DNA from: Hephaestia caeni
GTDB taxonomy: Bacteria > Pseudomonadota > Alphaproteobacteria > Sphingomonadales > Sphingomonadaceae
Direction of reading: 5' to 3'
DNA: 64,000 bases
Assembly (NCBI RefSeq): GCF_003550065.1
Contig: NZ_QXDC01000006.1
Location: forward strand, 1 to 64,000
The notes beneath the pieces were generated by a model. The model saw only the letters and a program-made list of their open reading frames with translations, did not search any database and was not told where the DNA came from. A program made the position numbers and the translations under genes. Of the stretch, positions 45,042-52,951 are shown piece after piece. Every line of letters begins with the position of its first letter. Positions within the stretch are counted from its first letter, which is position 1.

Positions 45042-45111
45042 TAACGTTTCCGTTTACGCCTCGATCATGCGCCCTATCTTGGGGCCAAGCAATCCTTCGG
45101 GAGACAGGAAC

Positions 45112-45810
45112 ATGATCGAGAAACGCAGCTTCGACAGCCTTGGCCATGCCGATCACGGCTGGCTCAACGCGCGCCACCATTTTTCCTTCGCCAATTATTA
45201 TGACCCCAACCGGATGGGCTGGGGCGCGATCCGGGTGTGGAACGACGACGAAATCGGCCCCAATTCGGGCTTTCCGGCGCATCCGCACCGCGACATGGAG
45301 ATTATCACCTATGTCCGTTCGGGCGCGATCACGCACCAGGATTCGATGGGGAACCAGGGCCGCACCGCGGCGGGCGACGTCCAGGTGATGAGCGCGGGCA
45401 CCGGCGTGCGCCACGCCGAATATAATCTGGAGGGCGAGACGACGACGCTGTTCCAGATCTGGATCGAGCCCAAGCGGGCGGGCGGCAGCCCGTCCTGGGG
45501 CGCCAAGCCCTTTCCGAAGGCCGATCGCTCGGGTCAGTTCGTCACGCTGGCGAGCGGGTTCGAGGGCGATGACGGTGCTCTGCCGATCCGCGCCGATGCC
45601 CGCGTGCTCGGCGCGACGATCAAGGCGGGCGAAAGCCTGACGCACACCGTCGGCGAAGGGCGGCACGCCTATCTCGTCGCCGCGACCGGCGCGATCGAGA
45701 TCGACGGCGTGCGCTTCGATGCTCGCGACGGTGCGGCGCTGTCGGGCGGCCAGACCGTCACCATCACCGCAATCGACGACGCCGAAATCGTCCTCGTCGA
45801 CGCGGAATAG
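45112..45810 (+). CDS. Pirin-family protein (YhhW-like quercetinase)
   Basis: A 232-residue bicupin. It opens MIEKRSFDSLGHADHGWLNA and has the metal-site segments GFPAHPHRDMEIITYVRSGA and GTGVRHAEYN with His, His, His and Glu ligands. Members of this family oxidise quercetin-like flavonols in vitro; their physiological role is uncertain. ATG 45112 follows AGGA at good spacing. It is divergent from the LysR gene and precedes wrbA, which fits a quinone/redox-stress unit. Confidence 0.9.
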   Translation: MIEKRSFDSLGHADHGWLNARHHFSFANYYDPNRMGWGAIRVWNDDEIGPNSGFPAHPHRDMEIITYVRSGAITHQDSMGNQGRTAAGDVQVMSAGTGVRHAEYNLEGETTTLFQIWIEPKRAGGSPSWGAKPFPKADRSGQFVTLASGFEGDDGALPIRADARVLGATIKAGESLTHTVGEGRHAYLVAATGAIEIDGVRFDARDGAALSGGQTVTITAIDDAEIVLVDAE

Positions 45811-45815
45811 CAATT

Positions 45816-45838
45816 CCCCCTCCCGCACGCGGGAGGGG
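45816..45838. repeat. GC-rich hairpin between pirin and wrbA genes
   Basis: CCCCTCCCG pairs with CGGGAGGGG around a four-base loop. It closely resembles the hairpin before metH2 (30466-30487), so it is a dispersed palindrome rather than a dedicated terminator. Confidence 0.7.
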
Positions 45839-45866
45839 ATTATCACACCGGCAAAGGAGCCACCCA

Positions 45867-46469
45867 ATGACCAAGGTTCTCGTTCTCTATTATTCGTCCT
45901 ACGGCCATATCGAGCAGATGGCCGACGCGGTCGCCGAAGGCGCGCGCGCCGGCGGCGCCGAGGTGGATATCCGCCGTGTGCCCGAAACCGCGCCTGCTGC
46001 GGTCGTCGCCGCGGCCGGTTTCAAGGCCGATACGGCGCACCCGATGATCGAAAGCGCCAATGCGCTCGCCGATTACGATGCGATCATCATCGGCGCGCCG
46101 ACGCGCTTCGGCCGGATGCCAAGCCAGATGGCGGCGTTCCTCGACACCGCCGGCGGGCTGTGGGCGTCGGGCAAGCTCAACGGCAAGGTCGGCGGCGCGT
46201 TCACCTCGACCGCGACCCAGCATGGCGGGCAGGAAATGACACTGTTCTCGATCATCACCAACCTGCTCCATTTCGGGCTGGCGGTGGTCGGCCTCGATTA
46301 TGGTTATGCGGGGCAGACCGGCGTGAAGGAAGTCCACGGCAGCACCCCGTACGGAGCCTCCACGATCGCCGACGGCGACGGCAGCCGCCAGCCGAGCGAG
46401 ATCGATCTGGGCGGCGCGCGCTATCAGGGCAAGCGGATCGCGGAAATGGCGGTCAAGCTGGCGGCCTGA
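45867..46469 (+). CDS. wrbA: NAD(P)H:quinone oxidoreductase, WrbA type
   Basis: A 200-residue flavodoxin-like FMN enzyme that reduces quinones by two electrons. It shows VLVLYYSSYGHIEQMADAVA (FMN phosphate loop), APTRFGRMPSQMAAFLDTAG and FTSTATQHGGQEMTL, all typical WrbA. A strong AAAGGAG precedes the ATG. It follows the pirin gene by 56 bp on the same strand and probably shares its LysR-controlled promoter. Confidence 0.95.
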   Translation: MTKVLVLYYSSYGHIEQMADAVAEGARAGGAEVDIRRVPETAPAAVVAAAGFKADTAHPMIESANALADYDAIIIGAPTRFGRMPSQMAAFLDTAGGLWASGKLNGKVGGAFTSTATQHGGQEMTLFSIITNLLHFGLAVVGLDYGYAGQTGVKEVHGSTPYGASTIADGDGSRQPSEIDLGGARYQGKRIAEMAVKLAA

Positions 46470-46496
46470 GGCATCGGCCGGACCTCTCAACGAGGG

Positions 46497-47207
46497 TCAG
46501 TTCGATCCGGGCACCGGCGGCTGCGAAACGACGCGCACGACCAGATTGGGAAGGCGCGGCTTGGCCGGAAAATCAGCGCGGGCGGTGGCGAACAGCAGTC
46601 GCGCCGCCCGCGCGCCGGGTTCGGTCGCCGACCGGCCGACCCAGCGCCAGTGCCACGGCTCCCAGGTCACGCCCTGCGGGTTCCTCCACGGGAACGACAG
46701 TTCGAAGCCATATTCGGTCGCGTGCTTGAGCAGCCATTGTCCGAGCGGGGTACGGTCGAAGCAATATTCGACATCGTCGCAGCCCGGCGACGGCCGCGTG
46801 CCGAAATCGATCGCATAGCCGGTCGAATGCTCGCTGTGGCCCGGCGGCGCGACACTCATCGCGCGTTTCGCGGGCTCGGTGCAGCGGGCATTGCCATCCG
46901 GGTCGGTGGCGCAGAACACCGCGCGCTGGTGCGCCGCCGAGCGGTAGCACGACACCCCCTGCACCGTGCCCGCGACGCCCGCCGCGTGCGCCGCGGCGAT
47001 CAGCGCGGTCAGATCGGGGATCACCTCGCGGCGGAGCAGGCACGGCTGGCGCAGGTCGAAGCCTTCGGGCGCGGCGACGAGCATCGCGGGGTCCGCATCG
47101 GGATAGGGCAGGTGGCCGTAGAGGCGCGCGTCCGCGGCCTGCCCGGCGGAGGCGGGGGCGGCGGCAACGAGCGTGAGCGCGGCAAGCGCGGAGTGGAGCA
47201 GCATCAT
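46497..47207 (-). CDS. D-alanyl-D-alanine carboxypeptidase, VanY/M15 family
   Basis: A 236-residue exported zinc peptidase of family M15B that trims D-Ala-D-Ala ends of peptidoglycan. The signal peptide is MMLLHSALAALTLVAAAPAS. Zinc and catalytic motifs are GHSEHSTGYAIDFG (SxHxxGxAxD form) and TWEPWHWRWVG (ExxxH-type with EPWH). Start is ATG 47207 after AGGACAGGA. It faces away from the RluA gene with a 62-bp gap. Confidence 0.88.
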   Translation of the reverse strand: MMLLHSALAALTLVAAAPASAGQAADARLYGHLPYPDADPAMLVAAPEGFDLRQPCLLRREVIPDLTALIAAAHAAGVAGTVQGVSCYRSAAHQRAVFCATDPDGNARCTEPAKRAMSVAPPGHSEHSTGYAIDFGTRPSPGCDDVEYCFDRTPLGQWLLKHATEYGFELSFPWRNPQGVTWEPWHWRWVGRSATEPGARAARLLFATARADFPAKPRLPNLVVRVVSQPPVPGSN

Positions 47208-47269
47208 TCCTGTCCTGCGAGACGCCGCGGCTCTGGCATGAGCCACCGCTTGGTGGCAAGAGCGCGACC

Positions 47270-47917
47270 ATGCTCAGCGACCGCGTGATCTTCCTCGATG
47301 GCGAGGCCATCGTCCTCGACAAGCCGTCGGGCCTGCCCGTCGATCCGCCACGCGACGGATCGATCAGCCTCGAAAACCATCTCGAAAGCTTGACCTTCGG
47401 GTTCAAGCGCTGGCCGCAGGCGGTGCATCGGCTCGACCGCGACACCTCGGGCTGCCTGCTGCTCGCGCGCAACCCCAAGGCGCACAAGCGCTTCCAGCGC
47501 GCGTTCGAGGAAGGGCGGGTGGAGAAACGCTATCTCGCAGTGCTCGACGGCGTGCCCGAAGGCGAAGACGGCGTGATCGACATCGCGCTCGTCAAGGTGA
47601 GCAGCGCCGAGCGCGGCTGGCGGATGACGGGCGCGCGCAACGGCAAGCCCTCGCGCACGCGCTGGCGGGTGCTGGAGACGAGGAACGCGCGCACGCTCGT
47701 CGAATTCATGCCGGAAACCGGGCGCACCCACCAGATCCGCGTCCATGCCGCCGAAGGGCTGGGCGTGCCGGTGGCGGGCGATCCCGTCTATGGCCGCGGC
47801 GGCGGGTCGTTTCTGCTCCATGCGGCGCACCTCGTCGTCACCCGCGACGGCAAGCCGCCGATCGACGCCACCGCGCCTTTTCCCGACCGCTTCCGCGAGG
47901 CGGGGTTCGATGGCTGA
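47270..47917 (+). CDS. RluA-family pseudouridine synthase
   Basis: A 215-residue RNA pseudouridine synthase without an S4 domain. The catalytic aspartate is Asp56 in VHRLDRDTSGCLLLA; KRYLAVLDG and PETGRTHQIRVHAAEGLGVP are conserved family strands. The compact form resembles the RluA/TruC-like group that modifies 23S rRNA or tRNA; the exact target cannot be assigned. Its last codons overlap the start of arfB by eight bases, so the two translation-related genes are coupled. Confidence 0.9.
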   Translation: MLSDRVIFLDGEAIVLDKPSGLPVDPPRDGSISLENHLESLTFGFKRWPQAVHRLDRDTSGCLLLARNPKAHKRFQRAFEEGRVEKRYLAVLDGVPEGEDGVIDIALVKVSSAERGWRMTGARNGKPSRTRWRVLETRNARTLVEFMPETGRTHQIRVHAAEGLGVPVAGDPVYGRGGGSFLLHAAHLVVTRDGKPPIDATAPFPDRFREAGFDG

Positions 47918-48314
47918 GATCGCGATCCCCGAGGACGCGATCGAGGAACGGTTCCTCGCCTCGACCGGGCCAGGCGGACAGAATGTCAACAAGGTGGCGA
48001 CCGCGTGCCAGTTGCGCGTCGACGTGTTCCGGCTGGGGCTTGAACCCGATGTGTACCGGCGCTTGAAGACGCTCGCGGGGAGCCGGATGACCGGGGCCGG
48101 CGATCTCGTGATCACGGCGCGGCGTTTTCGCACGCAGGAGGCCAACCGCGCCGATGCGCGGGCGCGGCTTGCCGATCTGCTCGCCAAGGCGCACGAGCGC
48201 CCGATCAAGCGGCGCCCCACCAAGCCGAGCCGTGCCGCCAAGGCGCGCCGCGTCGATGCCAAGAAAAGCCGCAGTTCGATCAAGGCCGGGCGCGGCCGGG
48301 TGCGGCTGGATTAG
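47910..48314 (+). CDS. arfB: Alternative ribosome-rescue factor ArfB (peptidyl-tRNA hydrolase)
   Basis: A 134-residue release-factor-like protein that hydrolyses peptidyl-tRNA on stalled ribosomes. The GGQ motif is at residues 22-24 (STGPGGQNVNKVAT), and the basic C-terminal tail (KRRPTKPSRAAKARRVDAKK) is the part that enters the empty mRNA channel. The ATG at 47910 overlaps the pseudouridine synthase gene by eight bases. Length and tail match ArfB/YaeJ. Confidence 0.93.
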   Translation: MAEIAIPEDAIEERFLASTGPGGQNVNKVATACQLRVDVFRLGLEPDVYRRLKTLAGSRMTGAGDLVITARRFRTQEANRADARARLADLLAKAHERPIKRRPTKPSRAAKARRVDAKKSRSSIKAGRGRVRLD

Positions 48315-48365
48315 GGTGGGGGAGCGTGCCGGTGCGGCAACGCCAGTGGAACGATAGGAAATACG

Positions 48366-48848
48366 ATGTATCATTTCGACATCACCGCCGGTTCGAAGGC
48401 CGAGCTTTATCGCGACCTGCTCGGCGCGATCGACGCGATCACCGCGGGCGAGCCCGACGCCGTCGCCAACATGGCCAATGCCGCCGCAGTGATCTGGCAG
48501 TTCCTCCCCGATCTCAACTGGGCGGGCTTCTATCGCCTGGTCGACGGCGAGCTGGTGCTCGGGCCGTTTCAGGGCAAGGCGGCGTGCATCCGGATCGCGA
48601 TCGGCAGCGGCGTGTGCGGCACCGCCGCCGCCGATCGGGCGACGCAGCTCGTTGCGGACGTCAACGCCTTTCCGGGTCATATCGCGTGCGATTCGGCGAG
48701 TGCTTCGGAATTGGTCGTGCCGATCGTCGCGGGCGATCGGCTGATCGGAGTGCTCGATCTCGACAGCCCGCATCGGGGCCGCTTCGACGCCGAGGATGCA
48801 GCGGGATGCGAGGCGATTGCTGCCTTGCTGGCGGCGCGGCTTTGCTGA
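48366..48848 (+). CDS. msrC: Free methionine-(R)-sulfoxide reductase (GAF domain)
   Basis: A 160-residue GAF-fold enzyme. The three functional cysteines are Cys74 (GKAACIRI), Cys84 (GSGVCGTAA) and Cys108 (HIACDSAS), with the same spacing (10 and 24) as in the E. coli enzyme. It repairs free methionine R-sulfoxide using thioredoxin. N-terminal WAGFYRL and C-terminal VLDLDSPHRGRF are also typical. It stands alone on the plus strand between arfB and an RcnB-like gene. Confidence 0.93.
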   Translation: MYHFDITAGSKAELYRDLLGAIDAITAGEPDAVANMANAAAVIWQFLPDLNWAGFYRLVDGELVLGPFQGKAACIRIAIGSGVCGTAAADRATQLVADVNAFPGHIACDSASASELVVPIVAGDRLIGVLDLDSPHRGRFDAEDAAGCEAIAALLAARLC

Positions 48849-48935
48849 CCCAATTCGGGACTCGGCCAACTTTTCGCCATACGGCCGCAATGATAGACGT
48901 TGCCGCGAGATAGCGAGAGATGGCGAGGAGGCGGA

Positions 48936-49799
48936 ATGCGCGGATTCCAGATCGCAGTGGCGGCGTCGGCGGCAATGCTCGCCACGCCTGCGTGGGCGCA
49001 GCATCACGGCAGTCGTGGCGGCGGACACTGGCAAGGCGGCGGCCAGATGCACGATTCGCGGATGCACGGGGGCTGGCAGGGTCAGCGCGGCGGATCGTGG
49101 CACTGGACCGGCCCCGACCAGCGCTGGGGCGGGACGATCGACGACCGCTGGTATGGCGGCGCGGGCGCGCCCGGCGGCTGGACGGCGTATCGCCGGCCGG
49201 TGCGCGGGGAGATGCTGCCGCGCTATTGGGTGTCGCCATCGTGGACGGTGTGGGACTGGGCCGATTACGGCCTGCCACGGCCGCCGCGCGGCTATAGCTG
49301 GTCGCGTTACTATGACGATGCGGTGCTGATCGACCGTTCGGGCCAGGTGCGCGACAGTCGCGGCGATGTGGATTGGGGCGGTTACGACCAGGGCTATGAC
49401 GACGGCTATCGTGACGGTTATGACGACGGCAGCGCCCGGGATGATGCCCTACCGCCGCCGCCGCCGGGATACGACCAGCGTTATGACGGCCCGCCGCCCG
49501 AGGTCCGTTTCGGCCCGCGCGCCGAGATCGTGCAGCCGCTCGACGGGCCGGCACTCGCCTATCCGCCGCAGGTCGTGACGCGGTGCGTCGGCGATTGCGC
49601 GGGCGTCGTCGCCGATGGTTATTATTACCCGCCGCGGACCGAATCGACGATCACCATTCCCGCCCGGCCCCTGGTGGTGACGACCACCACGGCCGCGGCG
49701 ACACCGGCACAAACCACGCGTGGCGAACGGGCGGCGCCGGGCCGCACCAAAACGGTTGCGCACAAGACGGTAACGCGTACAACGACGACACGGCGATAA
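48936..49799 (+). CDS. RcnB-like exported protein with a GYDxG-repeat segment
   Basis: A 287-residue exported protein. Signal peptide MRGFQIAVAASAAMLATPAW, then a His/Gly/Gln/Trp-rich stretch, then an RcnB-like domain (LPRYWVSPSWTVWDWADYGL, PPRGYSWSRYYDDAVLIDRS). A short repeat GYDQGYDDGYRDGYDDG follows, and the C-terminal part is proline- and threonine-rich, ending in a basic tail. RcnB in E. coli is a periplasmic protein linked to nickel and cobalt; whether that holds here is unknown. ATG 48936 follows GAGGAGGCGG. Confidence 0.72.
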   Translation: MRGFQIAVAASAAMLATPAWAQHHGSRGGGHWQGGGQMHDSRMHGGWQGQRGGSWHWTGPDQRWGGTIDDRWYGGAGAPGGWTAYRRPVRGEMLPRYWVSPSWTVWDWADYGLPRPPRGYSWSRYYDDAVLIDRSGQVRDSRGDVDWGGYDQGYDDGYRDGYDDGSARDDALPPPPPGYDQRYDGPPPEVRFGPRAEIVQPLDGPALAYPPQVVTRCVGDCAGVVADGYYYPPRTESTITIPARPLVVTTTTAAATPAQTTRGERAAPGRTKTVAHKTVTRTTTTRR

Positions 49800-49945
49800 G
49801 CCGCTTGCGTCTGCCTTCACGGGCAGGCGTTTCTGGGGGGTCGGTCCGGCATGCTTCGTTGCGCGCCGGACCGGCTTGCGGACATTGCCGCGTGGTGACC
49901 GATCGGCGTGTGCCGGATGATGGCGCCGGATCGCGGCGCCGGAGG

Positions 49946-50164
49946 TCAGCCCGGCCGCGCGCGCTGGCGGCGGAACGGATAGCGATCGCGGATCCTCGCA
50001 TGGAAATAGCGGCCCAGCGACGGCGCCGCGAGCAGCCCGGCGGCAACGCGCGGAGGCACGCCCGAATAGCTGTACCATCCGCCTTGCGCGAAGCGGATCG
50101 ACAGCCGCCGCCGCGCGCGATCATAATCGACGTCGCGCATCGCGGATGATGTGACCCGAACCAT
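49946..50164 (-). CDS. KTSC-domain protein
   Basis: A 72-residue protein read from ATG 50164: MVRVTSSAMRDVDYDRARRR, then LSIRFAQGGWYSYSGVPPRV and GRYFHARIRDRYPFRR. This is the KTSC domain (SSA...Y..GvP...), whose function is not known; it is sometimes fused to or next to lysyl-tRNA-synthetase-like or DNA-related proteins. The longer frame upstream (to 50677) is an overlap without coding signs. Confidence 0.75.
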   Translation of the reverse strand: MVRVTSSAMRDVDYDRARRRLSIRFAQGGWYSYSGVPPRVAAGLLAAPSLGRYFHARIRDRYPFRRQRARPG

Positions 50165-50637
50165 GTGCAACCAACGCGAAACCGGGGGTTTCGGTTGCCG
50201 GCCGGGGAGCACGCATGGCCGCCCAAGTTGACGGCGTGGCGGGGTAGTGCGCGAGGCGATCGGCTCCCGAATGCGCGCGGCGGCGCAAGAATGGTGCGTA
50301 TTCGGGTTGCTGATGGCCTGTTTATAACCTGATTGGTTGATGTAGGACAGATGCGCGCGTGACGAACCGGCTATGGCGGCGACGGGCGGTGAGGCATATC
50401 GAGGGCGATCCGGTTCATCGCCGAGGCGCCTCAACTGGACCCCGGCCTTCGCCGGGGAAGAGGCTCTTTCCTTGGATCGTGAGGGGACGCCCGTGCCGGG
50501 CAGCGCGCGTAAAGATGCCGCCATCGTGGAGGCGATTGGCGGCGGCTCGGCCCGGAACGGACTCGGTTGGGCGCTGACGGGCGGCGCGGATGCGGATTTG
50601 ATGCTGTCGGCAATGCCGAAAGGCGGGTGCGACAGCG
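50165..50637. other. 473-bp stretch without a convincing gene
   Basis: Open frames here show no family features. It holds the half copy of the family D palindrome at 50432-50460 (CCCCGGCCTTCGCCGGGG) and, near 50310-50350, an A/T-richer stretch that may carry promoters for the KTSC gene and the SNase gene. Nothing else is visible. Confidence 0.55.
50432..50460. repeat. REP-like palindrome (family D, single unit)
   Basis: CAACTGGACCCCGGCCTTCG is followed by CCGGGGAAG, giving the stem CCCCGG-CCTTCG-CCGGGG. It matches one half of the pair at 34200-34303. Confidence 0.75.
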
Positions 50638-51216
50638 ATGAGACACGATTCGGATTTTCACCGGGCGCGGCGCCCACGGCGGGCGGCGAGGCGGCGGCGC
50701 GGCCGGGGTGGCACGCTGGTGCTGGCCGTGGCGGCGGTGGGGCTGGCGCTGACGATCGCGATGCCCGAGCGCGCGCGGGACATGCTCGATACAGCGGCGG
50801 CGATGGCCGAACGGGTACGTATCGAGGCCGACGCGCCCGGGACGCCGGCGCCGGCGGGTACGCCGATGGCGGCGCGATCGTTCGGGCTGTGCTTCACCGG
50901 CGGCGGCGAGAATTGCGTGGTCGATGGCGACACCTTCTGGATCGACGGCGAGAAGGTGCGTGTCGCCGATATCGATGCCCCTGAGACCCACCCGCCGCGC
51001 TGCGCCGAGGAAGCGCGGCTGGGCAAGGCGGCGACCGAGCGGCTGCGCGCGCTGCTCGATGCCGGGCCGGTGACGCTGGTGGCGGCGGATCGCGATGTCG
51101 ATCGCTATGGGCGCAAGCTCAGGATCGTCGAGCGCGACGGGCGATCGCTGGGGGCGGTACTGGTGAAGGAAGGGCTGGCGCGGGAATGGAGCGGGCGGCG
51201 GGCGCCGTGGTGTTGA
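50638..51216 (+). CDS. Membrane-anchored thermonuclease (SNase) family protein
   Basis: A 192-residue protein with a basic N-terminus, one membrane segment (GTLVLAVAAVGLALTIAM) and a C-terminal staphylococcal-nuclease fold. The active-site regions are CVVDGDTFWIDGEKVRVADI followed by DAPET, and DRDVDRYGRKLRIVERDGR. It is probably attached to the inner membrane with the nuclease domain outside the cytoplasm. A role in nucleic-acid degradation is likely; physiological use is unknown. It ends six bases before the stop of the convergent restriction gene. Confidence 0.85.
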   Translation: MRHDSDFHRARRPRRAARRRRGRGGTLVLAVAAVGLALTIAMPERARDMLDTAAAMAERVRIEADAPGTPAPAGTPMAARSFGLCFTGGGENCVVDGDTFWIDGEKVRVADIDAPETHPPRCAEEARLGKAATERLRALLDAGPVTLVAADRDVDRYGRKLRIVERDGRSLGAVLVKEGLAREWSGRRAPWC

Positions 51217-51222
51217 GGGGGG

Positions 51223-51960
51223 CTAAGCGTCCATATCGATGATCGATGGCGGCAGGCCGATCAGGACGAGCGGGCAGGGATTGCCGACACCGCGATGTAC
51301 GCGGTCAATGAGTTTTGACCAGTGCGTCGTTGCCTGACCGAATTTGTCAGATGTAAATTTTCGTGACCATGCCTTGGCGAATGGCACCTGACGGTCGAGA
51401 TCCTTTTGGATTTGCTTTCGCTGCGGCTTGGTTGGTGAGCCCGCGCCAAATTCTTCCAGTCCCACGAAATCGAGAATATCACGATCGACGGCGAACTTCT
51501 CGACGCGTTCGCGCATCGTCGCTTGCATTTCCTCGCCCCGAGTAACGATGCCGCCGATGCTGATCGCACCTTCGGCATGGAGGCGTTTGAAGTTTTCGAG
51601 GTCGCGGTCGAAAAACGGATCCTTGTTGTTCCATTCGATTTCGAGCGCGAACACGCCGCTTTTGTCACGGCGGACGTGATCGATCTCGTGGCTGATCGAT
51701 TCCTTGGCAACGCCGTCGACGGTCTTCTTCAACTCGAAATTATGCTTGATCCATTTGAGCGCCGCGAGGCCGCGGCGGAGGCGCTGGGTCATCTTCGCCT
51801 CGCCACCGCCGCCGCCGATGATTTCAGTCATCGGCAGCGAGATGTTGAGTAGCGCGCCTTCGAGTTCGTCGATCAGATCAGGAAAATCGTGGATCAGAAT
51901 CGCTTCGGCGTGGCTCGTAAAGAGAATGTCGAAACCGTTGTCGCGTAATCGATCGAACAT
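51223..51960 (-). CDS. BglII/BstYI-family type II restriction endonuclease
   Basis: A 245-residue protein. Its central region SHEIDHVRRDKSGVFALEIE followed by WNNKDPFFDRDL matches the PD-(D/E)xK core of the BglII/BstYI family, in which an Asp and an Glu-x-Gln pair bind metal; here they would be Asp94 and Glu107-x-Glu109, with Glu in the Gln place. Characterised relatives cut AGATCT or RGATCY, so a GATC-centred target is possible. Its ATG overlaps the methyltransferase stop by one base. Codon use is less GC-biased than in the flanking core genes, as expected for acquired restriction genes. Confidence 0.8.
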   Translation of the reverse strand: MFDRLRDNGFDILFTSHAEAILIHDFPDLIDELEGALLNISLPMTEIIGGGGGEAKMTQRLRRGLAALKWIKHNFELKKTVDGVAKESISHEIDHVRRDKSGVFALEIEWNNKDPFFDRDLENFKRLHAEGAISIGGIVTRGEEMQATMRERVEKFAVDRDILDFVGLEEFGAGSPTKPQRKQIQKDLDRQVPFAKAWSRKFTSDKFGQATTHWSKLIDRVHRGVGNPCPLVLIGLPPSIIDMDA

Positions 51961-52607
51961 TATTCCGCCGCCACGACCGCCGAATTATAGTTGTAGGTCT
52001 TCCAATCGGGTTTGTAGTCTTCGTCAGCCTGGTTGCCCCAGACTTCCCAGCCCTTGCGCTTGCCGCGGCTGAACATTTCGAGATACGGCCCCCAACTGCA
52101 ATCCTCGATGATCTTGTATTGCTCGTCGGGCTTGCGGCTGTGCTCGCGCTTGCGCGACTGGATCATGTTGACCTGGCTGCGCCCCGGCGCGAGCGTGCGG
52201 GCGTTCTTGCCGCGCACGCCGAACAGCAGGATTTCGGTGACGTTGCGGAAATAGAAGCCGACGCCGCGCCCGTCCGATCCCCCGTCCTTGCGCACCTTGT
52301 GCCAGACGATATTGGAAATATAGCGGAAGCCCCACGCCTCCATCACGCGCAGGCCGTCGGGCAGCAGCGCGTTGGGCACCCAGAGATAGAGATGCGCCGG
52401 CTCGGCGGCGATGTCGGCGACCGGCAGCGCGCAAATCTCGTCGAGCGTCATCGTGCCGTAGCGGTTGAGCCTTTTGTGCTCGGGCGCGACCTTGCCGGTG
52501 CGGTTCTGGAACTGCCACGGTGGATCGGCGAGGATCGTCCCGAACCGCCGCCCCCGCGCGGTGCGGATCAGATTGAGATGTGCGGTGAGGGGATCAGCGG
52601 AGAACAT
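51960..52607 (-). CDS. MT-A70-family DNA N6-adenine methyltransferase
   Basis: A 215-residue methyltransferase of the MT-A70 class. The catalytic DPPW motif is at residues 28-31 (FGTILADPPWQFQNR), with LYLWVPNALLPDGLRVMEAW, ISNIVWHKVRK and TEILLFGVRGKNAR downstream. AAGGA precedes the ATG. It is followed at once by the restriction gene, so it most likely protects the host genome at the same site. MT-A70 enzymes are an unusual partner class compared with the classical M.BglII-type methylases. Confidence 0.88.
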   Translation of the reverse strand: MFSADPLTAHLNLIRTARGRRFGTILADPPWQFQNRTGKVAPEHKRLNRYGTMTLDEICALPVADIAAEPAHLYLWVPNALLPDGLRVMEAWGFRYISNIVWHKVRKDGGSDGRGVGFYFRNVTEILLFGVRGKNARTLAPGRSQVNMIQSRKREHSRKPDEQYKIIEDCSWGPYLEMFSRGKRKGWEVWGNQADEDYKPDWKTYNYNSAVVAAE

Positions 52608-52699
52608 AACAAGATCCTTGCTGATCCCGCGGTAAAGGTCAATCCGCTTTGTCGGATAGTCCTATTGGCGGCCGAGTGCGATGTTATTTTGGCGTTTGC

Positions 52700-52921
52700 T
52701 CACCTTCTCGGCGGCGGAGGAGGAATGGAGCCCGGGTCCGACCTCTGAGCCCCGCCGTCGTTGTATCGAGGACCCGGCGGTGGAGGTGGCGGCGGTGGAG
52801 GTGGAGGGGGGGAGGAGGAGGTGGTGGTGGCGGTGGCGGTGGTGCTGGCGGATTGGCCATCTTGCGCTCTTTCCAAAGTCATTAACGCCCACATCGATAC
52901 TACAATCGCTAACCCAAACAC
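52700..52921 (-). CDS. Small membrane protein with polyproline tail (hypothetical)
   Basis: A 73-residue open frame starting at GTG 52921: one hydrophobic segment (MFGLAIVVSMWALMTLERA), a Ser/Thr-rich stretch, a run of about twelve prolines, and a second proline run at the C-terminus. It lies 30 bp after the membrane-protein gene at 52952 on the same strand. The polyproline part corresponds to a G-rich repeat on the plus strand, so coding status is uncertain; the N-terminal membrane segment favours a real gene. Confidence 0.4.
   Translation of the reverse strand: MFGLAIVVSMWALMTLERAQDGQSASTTATATTTSSSPPPPPPPPPPPPGPRYNDGGAQRSDPGSIPPPPPRR
52776..52852 (+). repeat. G-rich low-complexity tract (GGTGGC/GGAGGT units)
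   Basis: An almost uninterrupted series of GGN triplets including a seven-G run, e.g. GGTGGAGGTGGAGGGGGGGA. On the plus strand it could form a G-quadruplex; on the minus strand it encodes polyproline. Confidence 0.85.
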
Positions 52922-52951
52922 AATGTAAGTGGCGCGCCGGGTTCTACGTAA

